DNA of 64,000 nucleotides from 2-02-FULL-47-50 sp964479045 (GCA_964479045.1 CAYZJI010000001.1:310001-374000), one strand, 5' to 3'. Counted from the stretch's first letter, positions 48,642 to 57,580 are shown. A program made the numbers and translations. Notes: a model not told the origin generated them from the letters alone.

Positions 48642-48875
48642 AAAAATCCGGGTGAAATGGTGGAAACTGCTGAAATTTTGAGCGATGACCGGCCGGAAAA
48701 CAAGATAAAAATCATAGAGAAAGATGCCGTATTGGACAGGGGCCAGCCTGCTCCGGCTTCGTAAAAGCCTGATCAGAGTGCTAGGATAACCCCCGATTAC
48801 TTGCCGCCAGACCGGGAACAACCGGTTCGTGATAATGGTCATTACTCATCTGTTATCCAATATAATTACTACTGT

Positions 48876-50639
48876 ATGCCGATAGTTTTCAAAAGATACC
48901 TCTCTCGTCTGCGGCTGCCCGCTCTGGTTATGCCTGTGCTGATCAGCGGTTGTACCAGTGTCCCGTTGCAACAGCAGGAAGCTGCCACCGCCGGCAGCGC
49001 TGTACCAGCCCAGCAAACAGCGGCCGGCCAGTACACGCCACCACCCCGGCCTGATCTGGAGCTGACTGAGGACATCCTCTACAAGTTGCTGGTTGCCGAA
49101 GTGGCCGGGCAGCGCGGCCAGCTGGATATCTCGGTGCAGAATTACCTGGATGTAGCGCGTACCACGCGCGACCCCGAGATCGTGAGCCGCGCTACACGGA
49201 TTGCCATCTATGCACGTAATGATCAAGCTGCGTACGAAGCGGCCAAAATCTGGATCGAGCTGGATCCGCAAAACGCGGATGCGCACCAGGTACTTGCCGT
49301 CATGGCGGTACGGGATGGCAATCTCGATCAGGCCATGCAGCATTTTGATTACATCCTCAAGAACGCCGAAGGCATGATGGACCAGAAACTCTGGGTGATC
49401 GCGAACCTGCTCGGCAAGGAACAGGATCAGGAAGTGGTCAAGCAGGTACTGGAACGTTTGATGGAAGGCCATCAGGACAATCCGGAATCACTCTACGCCT
49501 ACGCACAGGTGATGGCCCGGTTGAACGAGGATGATAAAGCCATGGAAATCCTGCGCCGGGTACTGGAGCTGGTGCCGGACAATGTGAATGCCCATATCAG
49601 TTATGTGTCCGGTCTGCAGAAGCAGGGCAGGATAGAAGACGCTCTGGACTGGCTCGAGACTGCGCTGGGCAAAATCGAGGATAACTTCAACCTGCGTCTC
49701 TATTATGCGCGTCTGTTGACCGATGAAAAACGGTTTGATGAGGCGCGTCAACAGTTTGAAATCCTGGTCGCTGAAGCGCCGAACAATACGGATGTGCTGT
49801 ATGCGCTGGGGCTGCTTTATCTGCAGGCCAACCGTCTGGAGGAATCCGCCACCTATTTTGAACGGCTCTCCAGTCTCGGTGAGCGCTCGGAGGAGGCAGG
49901 TTATTACCTGGGCCGTATTGCCGAAGAGAAAGGTGACATCAACAAGGCAAGAACCTGGTATGAAAGCATCAATCACGGCAGCAACTACTTCGATGCCCAG
50001 ATTCGTCTCGGCATGCTGATTGCGAAGGATGGTGATGTGGATGCCGCACGCAAGCATCTGCAGAGTATCCGCATTGATGATCAGTTACAGAAAAACATTC
50101 TCATACAGGCTGAGGGTGAACTGCTCATGGAAGAAAAGCGCTACGAAGATGCGCTGGCCGTTTATAACAAGGGACTGGAAGACGGTTACGATTCCGAATT
50201 GTTGTATGCGCGCGCCATGCTCGCCGAGAAAATGGACCGGCTGGATTTGCTGGAGCAGGATCTGAAAGCGATCATTGAACAGGATCCGGAAAATGCACAG
50301 GCGTTGAATGCACTCGGTTATACGCTGGCCGATCGCACGGATCGTTATGATGAAGCCTATGGCTATATCAAACGTGCGCTGCAACTCAGGCCGGATGATT
50401 TTTATATCCTCGACAGCATGGGCTGGGTGTTGTATCGCATGGGCCGGCTGGAAGAGTCGGTGGATTATCTGAATCGTGCGCTCAACGTGCGCCGCGATCC
50501 GGAAATCGCCGCCCATCTGGGCGAAGTGCTCTGGGTGAAAGGTGACAAGGCGGCCGCGCGCGAAATCTGGGACACTGCACTCAAAGAGACGCCGCAAGAT
50601 ACCAAACTGCTGGATGTCATCAAGCGCTTCGTTCCGTGA
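48876..50639 (+). CDS. TPR-repeat lipoprotein
   Basis: 587 residues from ATG 48876. The lipoprotein signal ends in VLISGC (Cys near 24). About ten or more tetratricopeptide units follow, for example LAVMAVRDGNLDQAMQHFDYILKNA, VMARLNEDDKAMEILRRVLELVPDN, ALGLLYLQANRLEESATYFERL and SMGWVLYRMGRLEESVDYLNRAL, all of 34-residue type. It is probably a periplasmic or outer-membrane scaffold. Proteins of this kind are often encoded just before lolB in gammaproteobacteria; a precise role is not established as far as I know. lolB overlaps its stop. The upstream in-frame stretch from 48801 adds no signal. Confidence 0.92.
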   Translation: MPIVFKRYLSRLRLPALVMPVLISGCTSVPLQQQEAATAGSAVPAQQTAAGQYTPPPRPDLELTEDILYKLLVAEVAGQRGQLDISVQNYLDVARTTRDPEIVSRATRIAIYARNDQAAYEAAKIWIELDPQNADAHQVLAVMAVRDGNLDQAMQHFDYILKNAEGMMDQKLWVIANLLGKEQDQEVVKQVLERLMEGHQDNPESLYAYAQVMARLNEDDKAMEILRRVLELVPDNVNAHISYVSGLQKQGRIEDALDWLETALGKIEDNFNLRLYYARLLTDEKRFDEARQQFEILVAEAPNNTDVLYALGLLYLQANRLEESATYFERLSSLGERSEEAGYYLGRIAEEKGDINKARTWYESINHGSNYFDAQIRLGMLIAKDGDVDAARKHLQSIRIDDQLQKNILIQAEGELLMEEKRYEDALAVYNKGLEDGYDSELLYARAMLAEKMDRLDLLEQDLKAIIEQDPENAQALNALGYTLADRTDRYDEAYGYIKRALQLRPDDFYILDSMGWVLYRMGRLEESVDYLNRALNVRRDPEIAAHLGEVLWVKGDKAAAREIWDTALKETPQDTKLLDVIKRFVP

Positions 50640-51235
50640 AGCGCCTGATCCCCTTATTGCTGGTGCTGCTGCTCGCCGGATGTGCGGAGATGCCTTTCGG
50701 TCCGGAACGCAAACCCAATACTGCAGCCTGGGACCTCCGGCAGGAAGCACTCAATCAATTGCAAAGCTGGTCAATCAAGGGGCGGCTGGCCGTGCAGACC
50801 AAAGAAGAAGGCTGGACAGCGACGTTGCACTGGAGCCAGAAGCTTGAAGCCTACACGATGCGTTTTATCGCCCCACTCGGCCGCGGAACCTATCAGTTGC
50901 AGGGCGATGATCAGAATGTGTTCCTGCTGACCGCGGACAACCGGTTGTATCAGGCCGCCGATCCGGAATCGCTGTTGCAGGAGAATCTGGGTTGGAGCGT
51001 GCCGTTGCAAGGGTTCAAATACTGGGTAAAAGGCGTGCCGGAACCCGGGATCGATGTCCAGAAAATGCTGCTGGATGATCAGGGGCGCATCATCGACATG
51101 GAACAGTCCGGCTGGACGATCAATATCTCCCGCTATATGGATGTGGAAGGCGCCCAATTGCCGGAAAAATTATCCATACAAAATGACCGCATCAAACTCA
51201 AACTGGTGGTTGCAGATTGGAAGACCACGCCATAA
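50636..51235 (+). CDS. lolB: outer-membrane lipoprotein receptor LolB
   Basis: 199 residues, close to E. coli LolB. Lipoprotein signal MKRLIPLLLVLLLAGC with Cys16. The LolB-type half-barrel has WSIKGRLAVQTKEEGWTATLHW near its start and YWVKGVPEPG later. It receives lipoproteins from LolA and places them in the outer membrane. Start is GTG 50636, overlapping the TPR-gene stop by four bases. ispE begins 19 bases before its end, as in E. coli (lolB-ispE-prs). Confidence 0.95.
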   Translation: MKRLIPLLLVLLLAGCAEMPFGPERKPNTAAWDLRQEALNQLQSWSIKGRLAVQTKEEGWTATLHWSQKLEAYTMRFIAPLGRGTYQLQGDDQNVFLLTADNRLYQAADPESLLQENLGWSVPLQGFKYWVKGVPEPGIDVQKMLLDDQGRIIDMEQSGWTINISRYMDVEGAQLPEKLSIQNDRIKLKLVVADWKTTP

Positions 51236-52107
51236 ACAATATAGTCCCGGCCAGTTGTCACTGGCCGGCGCCTGCCAAACTCAATCTGTTTCTGCACGTT
51301 ACCGGTCGCCGTCCGGACGGTTATCATTTATTGCAGACGGTATTCCAGATACTCGATTACGGCGACCTCCTGGATTTTGCCGTGCGTTCCGATGGCCGTA
51401 TCTTGCGCAAAGCCAATTATGCCGGCGTTGACCCTGAACAGGATCTGGTGGTGCGTGCTGCACAGGCCCTGAAGTCTGTTACAGCCTGCAAAGCCGGTGT
51501 TGAAATCACCGTCCATAAAAAACTGCCCATGGGCGGCGGATTGGGGGGTGGCAGTTCAAATGCCGCTACTACGCTCGTGGCCCTGAATCAGCTCTGGTCT
51601 CTGGGACTTGCCCTGGATGAACTTGCTCAGATTGGTCTCAAGCTGGGTGCGGATGTGCCGGTCTTTGTCAGGGGGCGGACGGCGTGGGCTGAAGGTGTGG
51701 GCGAAATACTGGAAAATATCGAAACAGAGCCATGCTGGTATGTGGTCATCATGCCCGGTTGCCAGGTACCGACGGGACGGATTTTCAACGCCCCGGATTT
51801 GACACGTCATACACCACCCATCACAATACGCGCCTTCCTGAAAGGGGCTGGCAACAATGATTGTGAGCCGGTAGTGCGGCAACTGTACCCGGAAGTGGCT
51901 ACAGTTCTGGACTGGCTGGGCCGGCATGGGGATGCCCGCTTAACCGGAACCGGATCCTGTGTTTTCGCAGGGTTCGAGACTGAACAGAAAGCCAGGTCAG
52001 TATGCGCTGATGTGCCATCAAAGTGGCAGGCCTTTGTGGCTCGGGGTGTGAATCGCTCGCCGTTGCTGGATCGGCTGGAGCAGGAACAAATACAAAGTGG
52101 TAAGTAG
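51217..52107 (+). CDS. ispE: 4-diphosphocytidyl-2-C-methyl-D-erythritol kinase
   Basis: 296 residues. GHMP-kinase motifs: WPAPAKLNLFLHVTGRRPDGYH near the start (catalytic Lys and His), PMGGGLGGGSSNAATTL (ATP loop), and LTGTGSCVFAGF (third motif). It phosphorylates the 2-hydroxyl of CDP-methylerythritol in the non-mevalonate isoprenoid pathway. The start is probably TTG 51217, overlapping lolB; there is no nearby ATG, and the family start lies close to the WPAPAKLN block. The tRNA-Gln gene follows. Confidence 0.96.
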   Translation: MEDHAINNIVPASCHWPAPAKLNLFLHVTGRRPDGYHLLQTVFQILDYGDLLDFAVRSDGRILRKANYAGVDPEQDLVVRAAQALKSVTACKAGVEITVHKKLPMGGGLGGGSSNAATTLVALNQLWSLGLALDELAQIGLKLGADVPVFVRGRTAWAEGVGEILENIETEPCWYVVIMPGCQVPTGRIFNAPDLTRHTPPITIRAFLKGAGNNDCEPVVRQLYPEVATVLDWLGRHGDARLTGTGSCVFAGFETEQKARSVCADVPSKWQAFVARGVNRSPLLDRLEQEQIQSGK

Positions 52108-52129
52108 TTTTCGGATTCAACATTTTTAT

Positions 52130-52204
52130 TGGGGTGTAGCCAAGCGGTAAGGCACCGGATTTTGATTCCGGCATTCCCAGGTTCGAATCCTGGCACCCCA
52201 GCCA
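52130..52204 (+). tRNA. tRNA-Gln (anticodon TTG)
   Basis: A full cloverleaf of 75 bases including an encoded CCA. The acceptor stem TGGGGTG/CACCCCA closes on 52130-52136 and 52194-52200, with discriminator G at 52201. The anticodon stem CCGGA/TCCGG encloses loop TTTTGAT, giving anticodon TTG (UUG) for CAA codons. The T-arm is CCCAGGTTCGAATCCTGG. The position between ispE and prs is that of tRNA genes in several gammaproteobacteria. A 22-bp copy of its 3' end lies 156 bp downstream. Confidence 0.98.
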
Positions 52205-52363
52205 AATTCAAAAAGAATTTAAAATCGGGCAAGGACAGGTTCGACAAAATCTCCGGGAGAGATTTTGAACAGGGGAGCGTAGCGACACTGGCCCCGAATG
52301 CCCGCAGGGCATGCAGGGGCGGAGGGCAGGACGCCCGGAGTAATCCTGGCACCCCAGCCAAAT
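52186..52363 (+). repeat. mini-element bounded by 22-bp duplication of the tRNA-Gln 3' end
   Basis: Bases 52186-52207 (last 19 bases of the tRNA plus AAT) recur perfectly at 52342-52363. Between them are about 134 bp with stem-loops: a 9-bp arm pair at 52245-52267 with CGGGA loop, and GCCCGCAGGGC near 52302. No gene is visible. Direct repeats of a tRNA 3' end are typical of att sites left by site-specific integration. They also resemble the RtT repeats downstream of E. coli tyrT, which carry a tRNA-derived segment. Confidence 0.8.
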
Positions 52364-52411
52364 AATATTAGAATACGTATCAGTGTTAATTTCGTATAAA
52401 CAGGGGCAATC

Positions 52412-53365
52412 ATGTCGTCAGTGAACATGATGATATTTACCGGCAATGCCAATCCGCGTCTGGCCATGGATATTGCAGGATGTCTGAACCTGCCTCTGGG
52501 CAAGATTAATGTCGGTCGTTTCAGTGATGGCGAGATTATGGTGGACATTGGAGAAAATGTCCGTGGTCACGATATCTATATCGTGCAGTCCATTTGTGCA
52601 CCCACCAACGACACGTTGATGGAACTGCTGGTGATGACTGATGCCATGCGCCGGGCTTCCGCGGCGAGAATTACGGCTGTGATTCCCTACATGGGTTATG
52701 CGCGGCAGGATCGGCGTCCGCGCTCAGCCCGTGTGCCGATCACAGCGAAGGTGGTGGCAAACATGATCGCTACTGCCGGTGTTGATCGGGTATTGACGGT
52801 GGACTTGCATGCCGATCAGATTCAGGGCTTTTTTGATATCCCGCTGGACAACGTGTATTCCTCCCCGGTGTTGATGGGTGACATCTGGAAACATGAGTAT
52901 CCGAATCTGGTGGTGGTATCACCGGACGTGGGTGGTGTAGTTCGGGCACGGGCACTGGCAAAGCGGTTGGATGATACCGATCTCGCGATCATCGACAAAC
53001 GCCGGCCACGGCCGAACGAGTCCGAGATCATGAATATCATTGGCGATGTCGAAGGCCGCACCTGTGTGATCATCGATGATCTGGTCGACACTGCCGGAAC
53101 ATTATGCAATGCCGCAGGCGCCTTGAAGAAACATGGCGCAACCAAAGTGGTTGCCTATTGTACGCACCCGGTATTGTCCGGTAATGCCGTGAAGAATATT
53201 GAAAATTCGGTTCTGGATGAACTGGTGGTAACGGATACCATACCGCTCAGGTCAGAGGCGCTGACATGCAGCCGCATCCGGCAGTTGAGTGTAGCGGCGA
53301 TGTTGGGTGAGAGTGTGCGCCGGATCAGTGAAGGTGAATCACTCAGCTCGATGTTTGTCGATTAA
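52412..53365 (+). CDS. prs: ribose-phosphate pyrophosphokinase (PRPP synthase)
   Basis: 317 residues. FTGNANPRLAMDIA near the start, FSDGEIMVDIGENVRG, the PRPP-site loop VIIDDLVDTAGTLCNAA, DRVLTVDLHADQIQGFF (catalytic Asp/His region) and VVSPDVGGVVRARALAKR. It makes PRPP for purine, pyrimidine, histidine and tryptophan synthesis; the last pathway is also encoded in this window. Ribosome site AGGGG lies before ATG 52412, and a TATAAA at about 52396 may be its -10 or just part of the leader. It follows tRNA-Gln and the short repeat element. Confidence 0.98.
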   Translation: MSSVNMMIFTGNANPRLAMDIAGCLNLPLGKINVGRFSDGEIMVDIGENVRGHDIYIVQSICAPTNDTLMELLVMTDAMRRASAARITAVIPYMGYARQDRRPRSARVPITAKVVANMIATAGVDRVLTVDLHADQIQGFFDIPLDNVYSSPVLMGDIWKHEYPNLVVVSPDVGGVVRARALAKRLDDTDLAIIDKRRPRPNESEIMNIIGDVEGRTCVIIDDLVDTAGTLCNAAGALKKHGATKVVAYCTHPVLSGNAVKNIENSVLDELVVTDTIPLRSEALTCSRIRQLSVAAMLGESVRRISEGESLSSMFVD

Positions 53366-53490
53366 AAGTATTTACAGAAACTGATTAAAGGTCATTTTCT
53401 GAAATCGGTATCGGTTGATGCCGTAATAAACAGAATCACATCTGGTCGCGGATGGGGTTCAGAATGTAAACAGCAACAGGAGTATTAACA

Positions 53491-54165
53491 ATGAACCAGT
53501 TTGAAATCAATGCAGAACCGCGTGTGGAGTCAGGGCGAGGTGCGAGCCGCCGCCTGCGCCGCACCGGCAAGATCCCCGGTATTATTTACGGGGCCGGAAA
53601 AGAGCCCGCTTCCATCCTTGTGGATCATGATGATCTGATGCACCAGCTTGAGCACGAAGCATTTTATTCCCACATTCTCACCCTGAATCTGGGTAGTGAG
53701 AAACAACGGGTCGTGCTGAAAGATTTGCAGCGCCATCCGTTCAAGCCGCGCTTGCTGCACATTGATCTGCTGCGCGTCAGTGAGACTGAAAAACTCACCA
53801 TGCGTATCCCGCTGCACTTCATCAATGAAGCCAAGTGTGTCGGTGTGAAGACCGGCGGCGCTGTGATCAGCCACATCATGACAGAAGTTGAAGTCAGCTG
53901 TTTGCCGAAAGATCTGCCGGAATTTATTGAGGTTGATCTGGAGAACGTCAATGTGGGCGAAACCATCCATCTGGGTGATTTGAAAATGCCTGCCGGTGTT
54001 GAATCCTATGCGATGGCACACGGCGGGGATGCCTCTGCTCCCGTGGTGTCCGTGCATATACCGAAGATCGTGGTCGAGGAAGAACCCACTACCGAAGTCC
54101 AGGTCGCTCCGGATGCCGTGCCGGCTTCTACGGCCAAGGAGCCGCCCAAGGAAGAAGGCAAGTAG
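53491..54165 (+). CDS. rplY: 50S ribosomal protein L25/general stress protein Ctc
   Basis: 224 residues, the long (Ctc) form with a second domain, rather than the 94-residue E. coli L25. The 5S-rRNA-binding N-domain (1-95) has ASRRLRRTGKIPGIIYGAGKE and VVLKDLQRHPFKPRLLHIDL; the C-domain (about 96-195) has the typical DVE-like strands and ends in an acidic, Ala/Pro-rich tail. It is a ribosomal protein at the base of the large-subunit protuberance. The gene sits 125 bases after prs and seven bases before pth, a very common order in proteobacteria. Ribosome site AGGAG is about nine bases before ATG 53491. Confidence 0.96.
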   Translation: MNQFEINAEPRVESGRGASRRLRRTGKIPGIIYGAGKEPASILVDHDDLMHQLEHEAFYSHILTLNLGSEKQRVVLKDLQRHPFKPRLLHIDLLRVSETEKLTMRIPLHFINEAKCVGVKTGGAVISHIMTEVEVSCLPKDLPEFIEVDLENVNVGETIHLGDLKMPAGVESYAMAHGGDASAPVVSVHIPKIVVEEEPTTEVQVAPDAVPASTAKEPPKEEGK

Positions 54166-54171
54166 TATTGA

Positions 54172-54822
54172 TTGCCGGCGCTTGTGCCAGCTTCAATCAA
54201 ACTTATCGTGGGCCTGGGTAATCCAGGCCCCGATTATTCCCGCACTCGTCACAATGCCGGATTCTGGTTCGTGGATGTACTGGCGCAACAACACCGGCTC
54301 ACATTCAAATCAGAATCGCGTTTCAAATCTGAACTCTGCCGTTTAAATTCACAGGACATAGATTGCCTCTTGTGCAAGCCCATGACATTCATGAACTGCA
54401 GTGGGCAGGCGGTGCAGGCCATCGCTGCCTATTACAAAATACCTGTGTCTGAAATACTGGTTGCCCATGATGAAATCGATTTTGACCCGGGCACCATTCG
54501 CCTGAAGGAAGGCGGTGGACATGCAGGACATAACGGGTTGCGCGATATCATAGAGATCCTCGGTGATAACAGTTTCAAACGTTTGCGTATTGGTGTTGGC
54601 CATCCGGGCAACAGTGACGAAGTGATCAACAGTGTACTGGGGCGACCTTCCAAAGAAGAAGCTGAAATTATCATGCAGAGTATCGGCCGTGCCCTGGATG
54701 TAATGCCGCTGGTGTTTGCCGGCGAATTCCAGAAAGCCATGAACACATTACACAGAACAGGAAAATCAGAAATCGAAAACGGGAATGCTAATGACGATGA
54801 AAGCAATAACCAGACAACCTGA
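54172..54822 (+). CDS. pth: peptidyl-tRNA hydrolase
   Basis: 216 residues. IKLIVGLGNPGPDYSRTRHNAGFW (split 9-32) with the catalytic His in RHNAG, the TFMNCSGQAV motif, VAHDEIDFDPG, and GGHAGHNGLRDI with the second conserved His. It frees tRNA from peptides dropped by the ribosome. Start is TTG 54172, six bases after the rplY stop; the family start near IKLIVGLGN limits how far upstream it can be. The C-terminal 25 residues, rich in Asn and Glu, are a lineage extension. ychF follows after 42 bases. Confidence 0.96.
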   Translation: MPALVPASIKLIVGLGNPGPDYSRTRHNAGFWFVDVLAQQHRLTFKSESRFKSELCRLNSQDIDCLLCKPMTFMNCSGQAVQAIAAYYKIPVSEILVAHDEIDFDPGTIRLKEGGGHAGHNGLRDIIEILGDNSFKRLRIGVGHPGNSDEVINSVLGRPSKEEAEIIMQSIGRALDVMPLVFAGEFQKAMNTLHRTGKSEIENGNANDDESNNQTT

Positions 54823-54864
54823 TTTTTACTATTCGCCATTCACCAATTACTAGTCACCAGATCT

Positions 54865-55956
54865 ATGGGATTCAAATGCGGTATCGTCGGCCTGCCGAAT
54901 GTCGGCAAGTCCACACTCTTTAATGCATTGACCAATTCCGGCATTGCTGCCGAGAATTATCCATTCTGCACTATTGATCCGAATGTCGGTGTGGTACCAG
55001 TGCCCGATCCACGCCTGCAGCAACTTGCGGACATCGTCAAACCGGCCAAGGTGGTCCCGGCGGTGATGGAGTTTGTCGATATCGCCGGACTGGTGGAAGG
55101 CGCGTCCAAAGGCGAAGGGCTCGGCAACAAGTTTCTTGCTCACATTCGCGAGACGCATGCCATCGCCCAGGTCGTGCGTTGTTTTGAAGATGAGAACATC
55201 GTGCATGTCTCGGGCCGGGTCGACCCGTTGTCCGATATCGAAGTGATCAATACCGAATTATGTCTCGCTGATCAGGACGCGGTGGAACGCGCGTTGCTGA
55301 AAACCGCCAAGCAGGCCAAGGCCGGTGACAAGGACAGCAAGAAACTACAGGAAATACTGGAGCGGATTATGGTGCATCTCAACACGGCCCAGCCGATCCG
55401 TTCCATGAAACTGGGTGCTGAAGAACAGGAGCTGGTTCATCCCCTGTTTTTGCTGACACTTAAACCTACCTTGTACATTGCCAATGTCGAAGAGGAGGGG
55501 ATGGAAAACAATCCCTGGCTGGAAAAATTACGTGTCCATGCGGCAAAGGAAAACTCCGAAGTAATTCCGGTGTGTGCCGCGATTGAATCCGAGATTGCTG
55601 AACTCGATGAAAGCAGCAAGTCGGAGTTTCTGGAATCACTGGGATTAAAGGAACCGGGCCTCAACCGCATCATCCGTGCCGGTTATCATCTACTCGGTTT
55701 GCGCACCTATTTTACCGCCGGGCCCAAGGAAGTGCGCGCCTGGACCATCCATCAGGGTGATACAGCGCCCAAAGCCGCCGGTGTCATCCATACGGATTTC
55801 GAGCGCGGCTTCATCCGTGCTGAAGTCACAGCCTTTGCTGACTATATTCAATGCAAGGGGGAGCAGGGTGCCAAGGATGCCGGTAAATGGCGGCTCGAGG
55901 GCAAGGAGTATATAGTGCAGGATGGTGATGTGATTCTGTTCCGGTTTAATGTCTGA
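54865..55956 (+). CDS. ychF: ribosome-binding ATPase YchF
   Basis: 363 residues, the length of E. coli YchF. G1 GLPNVGKSTLFNAL, switch region AENYPFCTIDPNVG, G3 DIAGLVEGASKGEGLGNKFL, and the NVEE-like variant of G4 (IANVEEEG), which favours ATP over GTP in this family. The C-terminal TGS domain (about 278-363) includes GPKEVRAWTIHQGDTAPKAA. YchF binds ribosomes and responds to oxidative stress in E. coli. The pth-ychF pair is conserved across proteobacteria. Confidence 0.98.
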   Translation: MGFKCGIVGLPNVGKSTLFNALTNSGIAAENYPFCTIDPNVGVVPVPDPRLQQLADIVKPAKVVPAVMEFVDIAGLVEGASKGEGLGNKFLAHIRETHAIAQVVRCFEDENIVHVSGRVDPLSDIEVINTELCLADQDAVERALLKTAKQAKAGDKDSKKLQEILERIMVHLNTAQPIRSMKLGAEEQELVHPLFLLTLKPTLYIANVEEEGMENNPWLEKLRVHAAKENSEVIPVCAAIESEIAELDESSKSEFLESLGLKEPGLNRIIRAGYHLLGLRTYFTAGPKEVRAWTIHQGDTAPKAAGVIHTDFERGFIRAEVTAFADYIQCKGEQGAKDAGKWRLEGKEYIVQDGDVILFRFNV

Positions 55957-55974
55957 GAATAATTAAAACAACAT

Positions 55975-56622
55975 ATGAAAACCGATGATCAACTGCGCCG
56001 TGATGTCGTAGCACTGGTCAAACAGTTCAAACCCGGTGGACTGACCTTCGGCCGTTCCGGCAATGTCAGTGCGCGTGCTGCCACCGGGGGTTTTATCATC
56101 ACGCCCTCCGGCGTCGATTATGACGATCTCAAACCCTATGATCTGAATGAGCTGGATATGGCGGGCAATATTGTTTTCGGAAAGTTACTGCCATCCAGTG
56201 AGTGGCGTATGCACAGTGCAATCTATCAGGCACGCAAGGATGTGATGGCGATCGTGCATGTCCATTCTCCTTATGCTACCGGCGTGTCCTGCACACGCAA
56301 ACCGATACCGGCCTTTCATTACATGGTTACCGTGCTTGGCGGTGATCAGATTCCCTGCGCGCACTATGGCACGTTTGGCACGCAGGAACTTGCAGACAAT
56401 GTGGTTAATGCCATGGGTAATCTGAATGCCTGCCTGCTCGCCAATCATGGTCAAATTGCTGTTGGTGAAGATTTGAACACCGCGATGCGTTATGCCGGTG
56501 AAGTGGAAAACCTCGCCAGACAATACTGCATCAGTCTGGCTGCAGGCGGCCCCGCCCTGCTGGATGACAACGAAATGCGCATCAACATCGAAAAATTCAA
56601 AACCTACGGCAAGCAGTGTTAA
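55975..56622 (+). CDS. class II aldolase/adducin family protein
   Basis: 215 residues. Landmarks: FGRSGNVSARAATGGFIITPSG (substrate phosphate region), the zinc ligands in VHVHSPYATGVSC, and the third histidine in LANHGQIAVGE. This is the fold of L-fuculose-1-phosphate aldolase, L-ribulose-5-phosphate epimerase and methylthioribulose dehydratase. The substrate cannot be told from sequence. It starts 18 bases after ychF and is followed after three bases by a VOC-family gene, with which it is probably co-expressed. Confidence 0.88.
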   Translation: MKTDDQLRRDVVALVKQFKPGGLTFGRSGNVSARAATGGFIITPSGVDYDDLKPYDLNELDMAGNIVFGKLLPSSEWRMHSAIYQARKDVMAIVHVHSPYATGVSCTRKPIPAFHYMVTVLGGDQIPCAHYGTFGTQELADNVVNAMGNLNACLLANHGQIAVGEDLNTAMRYAGEVENLARQYCISLAAGGPALLDDNEMRINIEKFKTYGKQC

Positions 56623-56625
56623 TGC

Positions 56626-57048
56626 ATGACTGAATTACGGCCATTCCATCTGGCCATACCCGTGCGGGACATTGAAAGCACCCGCAAATTTTATATTGAA
56701 GCACTGGGCTGCGAAGTCGGGCGTTCAACGAATGAATGGATCGATTTCAATTTCTTCGGCCATCAACTTTCCGCGCATGTGAAACCGGATGAACTCACTG
56801 GTGTGCGAACCAATACCGTGGATGGTGAAGATGTTCCCGTGCGGCATTTCGGAATCGTACTTGCGTGGGAAGACTGGCATGCATTATCAGAGCGATTAAC
56901 AGCAGCAGGCGCAGAATTTCTGATCAAGCCCGGCATTCGCTTCAAGGGCCAGACGGGGGAGCAGGCCACGCTCTTCATCACGGACCCCAGCGGCAACGCG
57001 CTGGAGTTCAAATCCTTCAAAGATGATCAGCAGCTGTTTGCGTGTTGA
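56626..57048 (+). CDS. VOC-family (glyoxalase-like) protein
   Basis: 140 residues, a single vicinal-oxygen-chelate domain of two beta-alpha-beta-beta-beta units: FHLAIPVRDIESTRKFYIEALGCEV (split 7-31) with the first metal-ligand His, RHFGIVLAWEDW in the second unit, and FITDPSGNALEFKSF with the usual closing Glu. Related enzymes include glyoxalase I, dioxygenases and isomerases; no specific reaction is assigned. It follows the aldolase-family gene by three bases and converges with a minus-strand gene, their stops adjacent. Confidence 0.88.
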   Translation: MTELRPFHLAIPVRDIESTRKFYIEALGCEVGRSTNEWIDFNFFGHQLSAHVKPDELTGVRTNTVDGEDVPVRHFGIVLAWEDWHALSERLTAAGAEFLIKPGIRFKGQTGEQATLFITDPSGNALEFKSFKDDQQLFAC

Positions 57049-57399
57049 TCAGATTTTTATCCCGTAGTAATTCAGCACACCCAGCATCAGAAAATAACAG
57101 ATGATCGTGATCACGATCGATATCCCCATGCTCAGGTAAAACTCCACGCCGTTTTTGATCAGCAGTGGCAGTGAAACAAACAACGCGAGCGAGGGAATCA
57201 CCAGCCAGAAGATGCCGCTGGCAAGACCCGCCACTTTGACCGCATCACGGGTGTCATGGTAGAGCCAGAGCATGGCCAGCACGGACACCAGTGGAATAGA
57301 CGCCAGTACCGCGCCCAGCAGTGAACTGCGCCGCGAGATTTCCGATATCGCCACGATCAATATGGCCGAGATCAGGGTTTTAATCAGGTAATAGGTCAT
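57049..57399 (-). CDS. DUF3147-type membrane protein
   Basis: 116 residues, four transmembrane helices (about 5-20, 24-44, 58-82, 90-112). The segment SEISRRSSLLGAVLASIPLVSVLAMLWLYHDT (read in two parts) matches the DUF3147 pattern as I remember it: a conserved S-E-x-x-x-R/K-S-x-L-L-G-A-x-x-A-S-x-P. The function of the family is not known to me. Its stop abuts that of the VOC gene, and its start is back-to-back with the phasin promoter region. Confidence 0.8.
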   Translation of the reverse strand: MTYYLIKTLISAILIVAISEISRRSSLLGAVLASIPLVSVLAMLWLYHDTRDAVKVAGLASGIFWLVIPSLALFVSLPLLIKNGVEFYLSMGISIVITIICYFLMLGVLNYYGIKI

Positions 57400-57471
57400 G
57401 TCCCGCCCTCTGGTACAGGTTTATGGACAGTATAAAGAGGCAGGGACTATCCAGCATAGCCTGAAAAATAC

Positions 57472-57539
57472 TATGTAATACATATAGATATAAAATATCG
57501 CAAAAACATGTTGCAACGCACAAACAGATGCTCTATGCT
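57472..57539 (+). promoter_or_regulatory. phasin promoter with upstream palindrome
   Basis: TTGCAA (57511-57516), a 17-base spacer and TATGCT (57534-57539) make a good sigma70 promoter 42 bases before the phasin ATG. Just upstream a perfect palindrome, TATGTA-A-TACATA (57472-57484), in an AT-rich setting, could be an operator. The regulator is unknown. Confidence 0.6.
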
Positions 57540-57580
57540 GCACAGCAACATCAACCAATTTATTTATTAGGAGAACCGAG

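Noticed and set aside
48642..48842. N-terminal extension of HemA
   Set aside because: 67 extra residues do not match glutamyl-tRNA reductases, which begin near MSLLAFGVNHTTAP.
48846..49472. Minus-strand ORF of 208 codons opposite the TPR lipoprotein
   Set aside because: Shadow frame of a strongly coding TPR gene; no recognisable domain.
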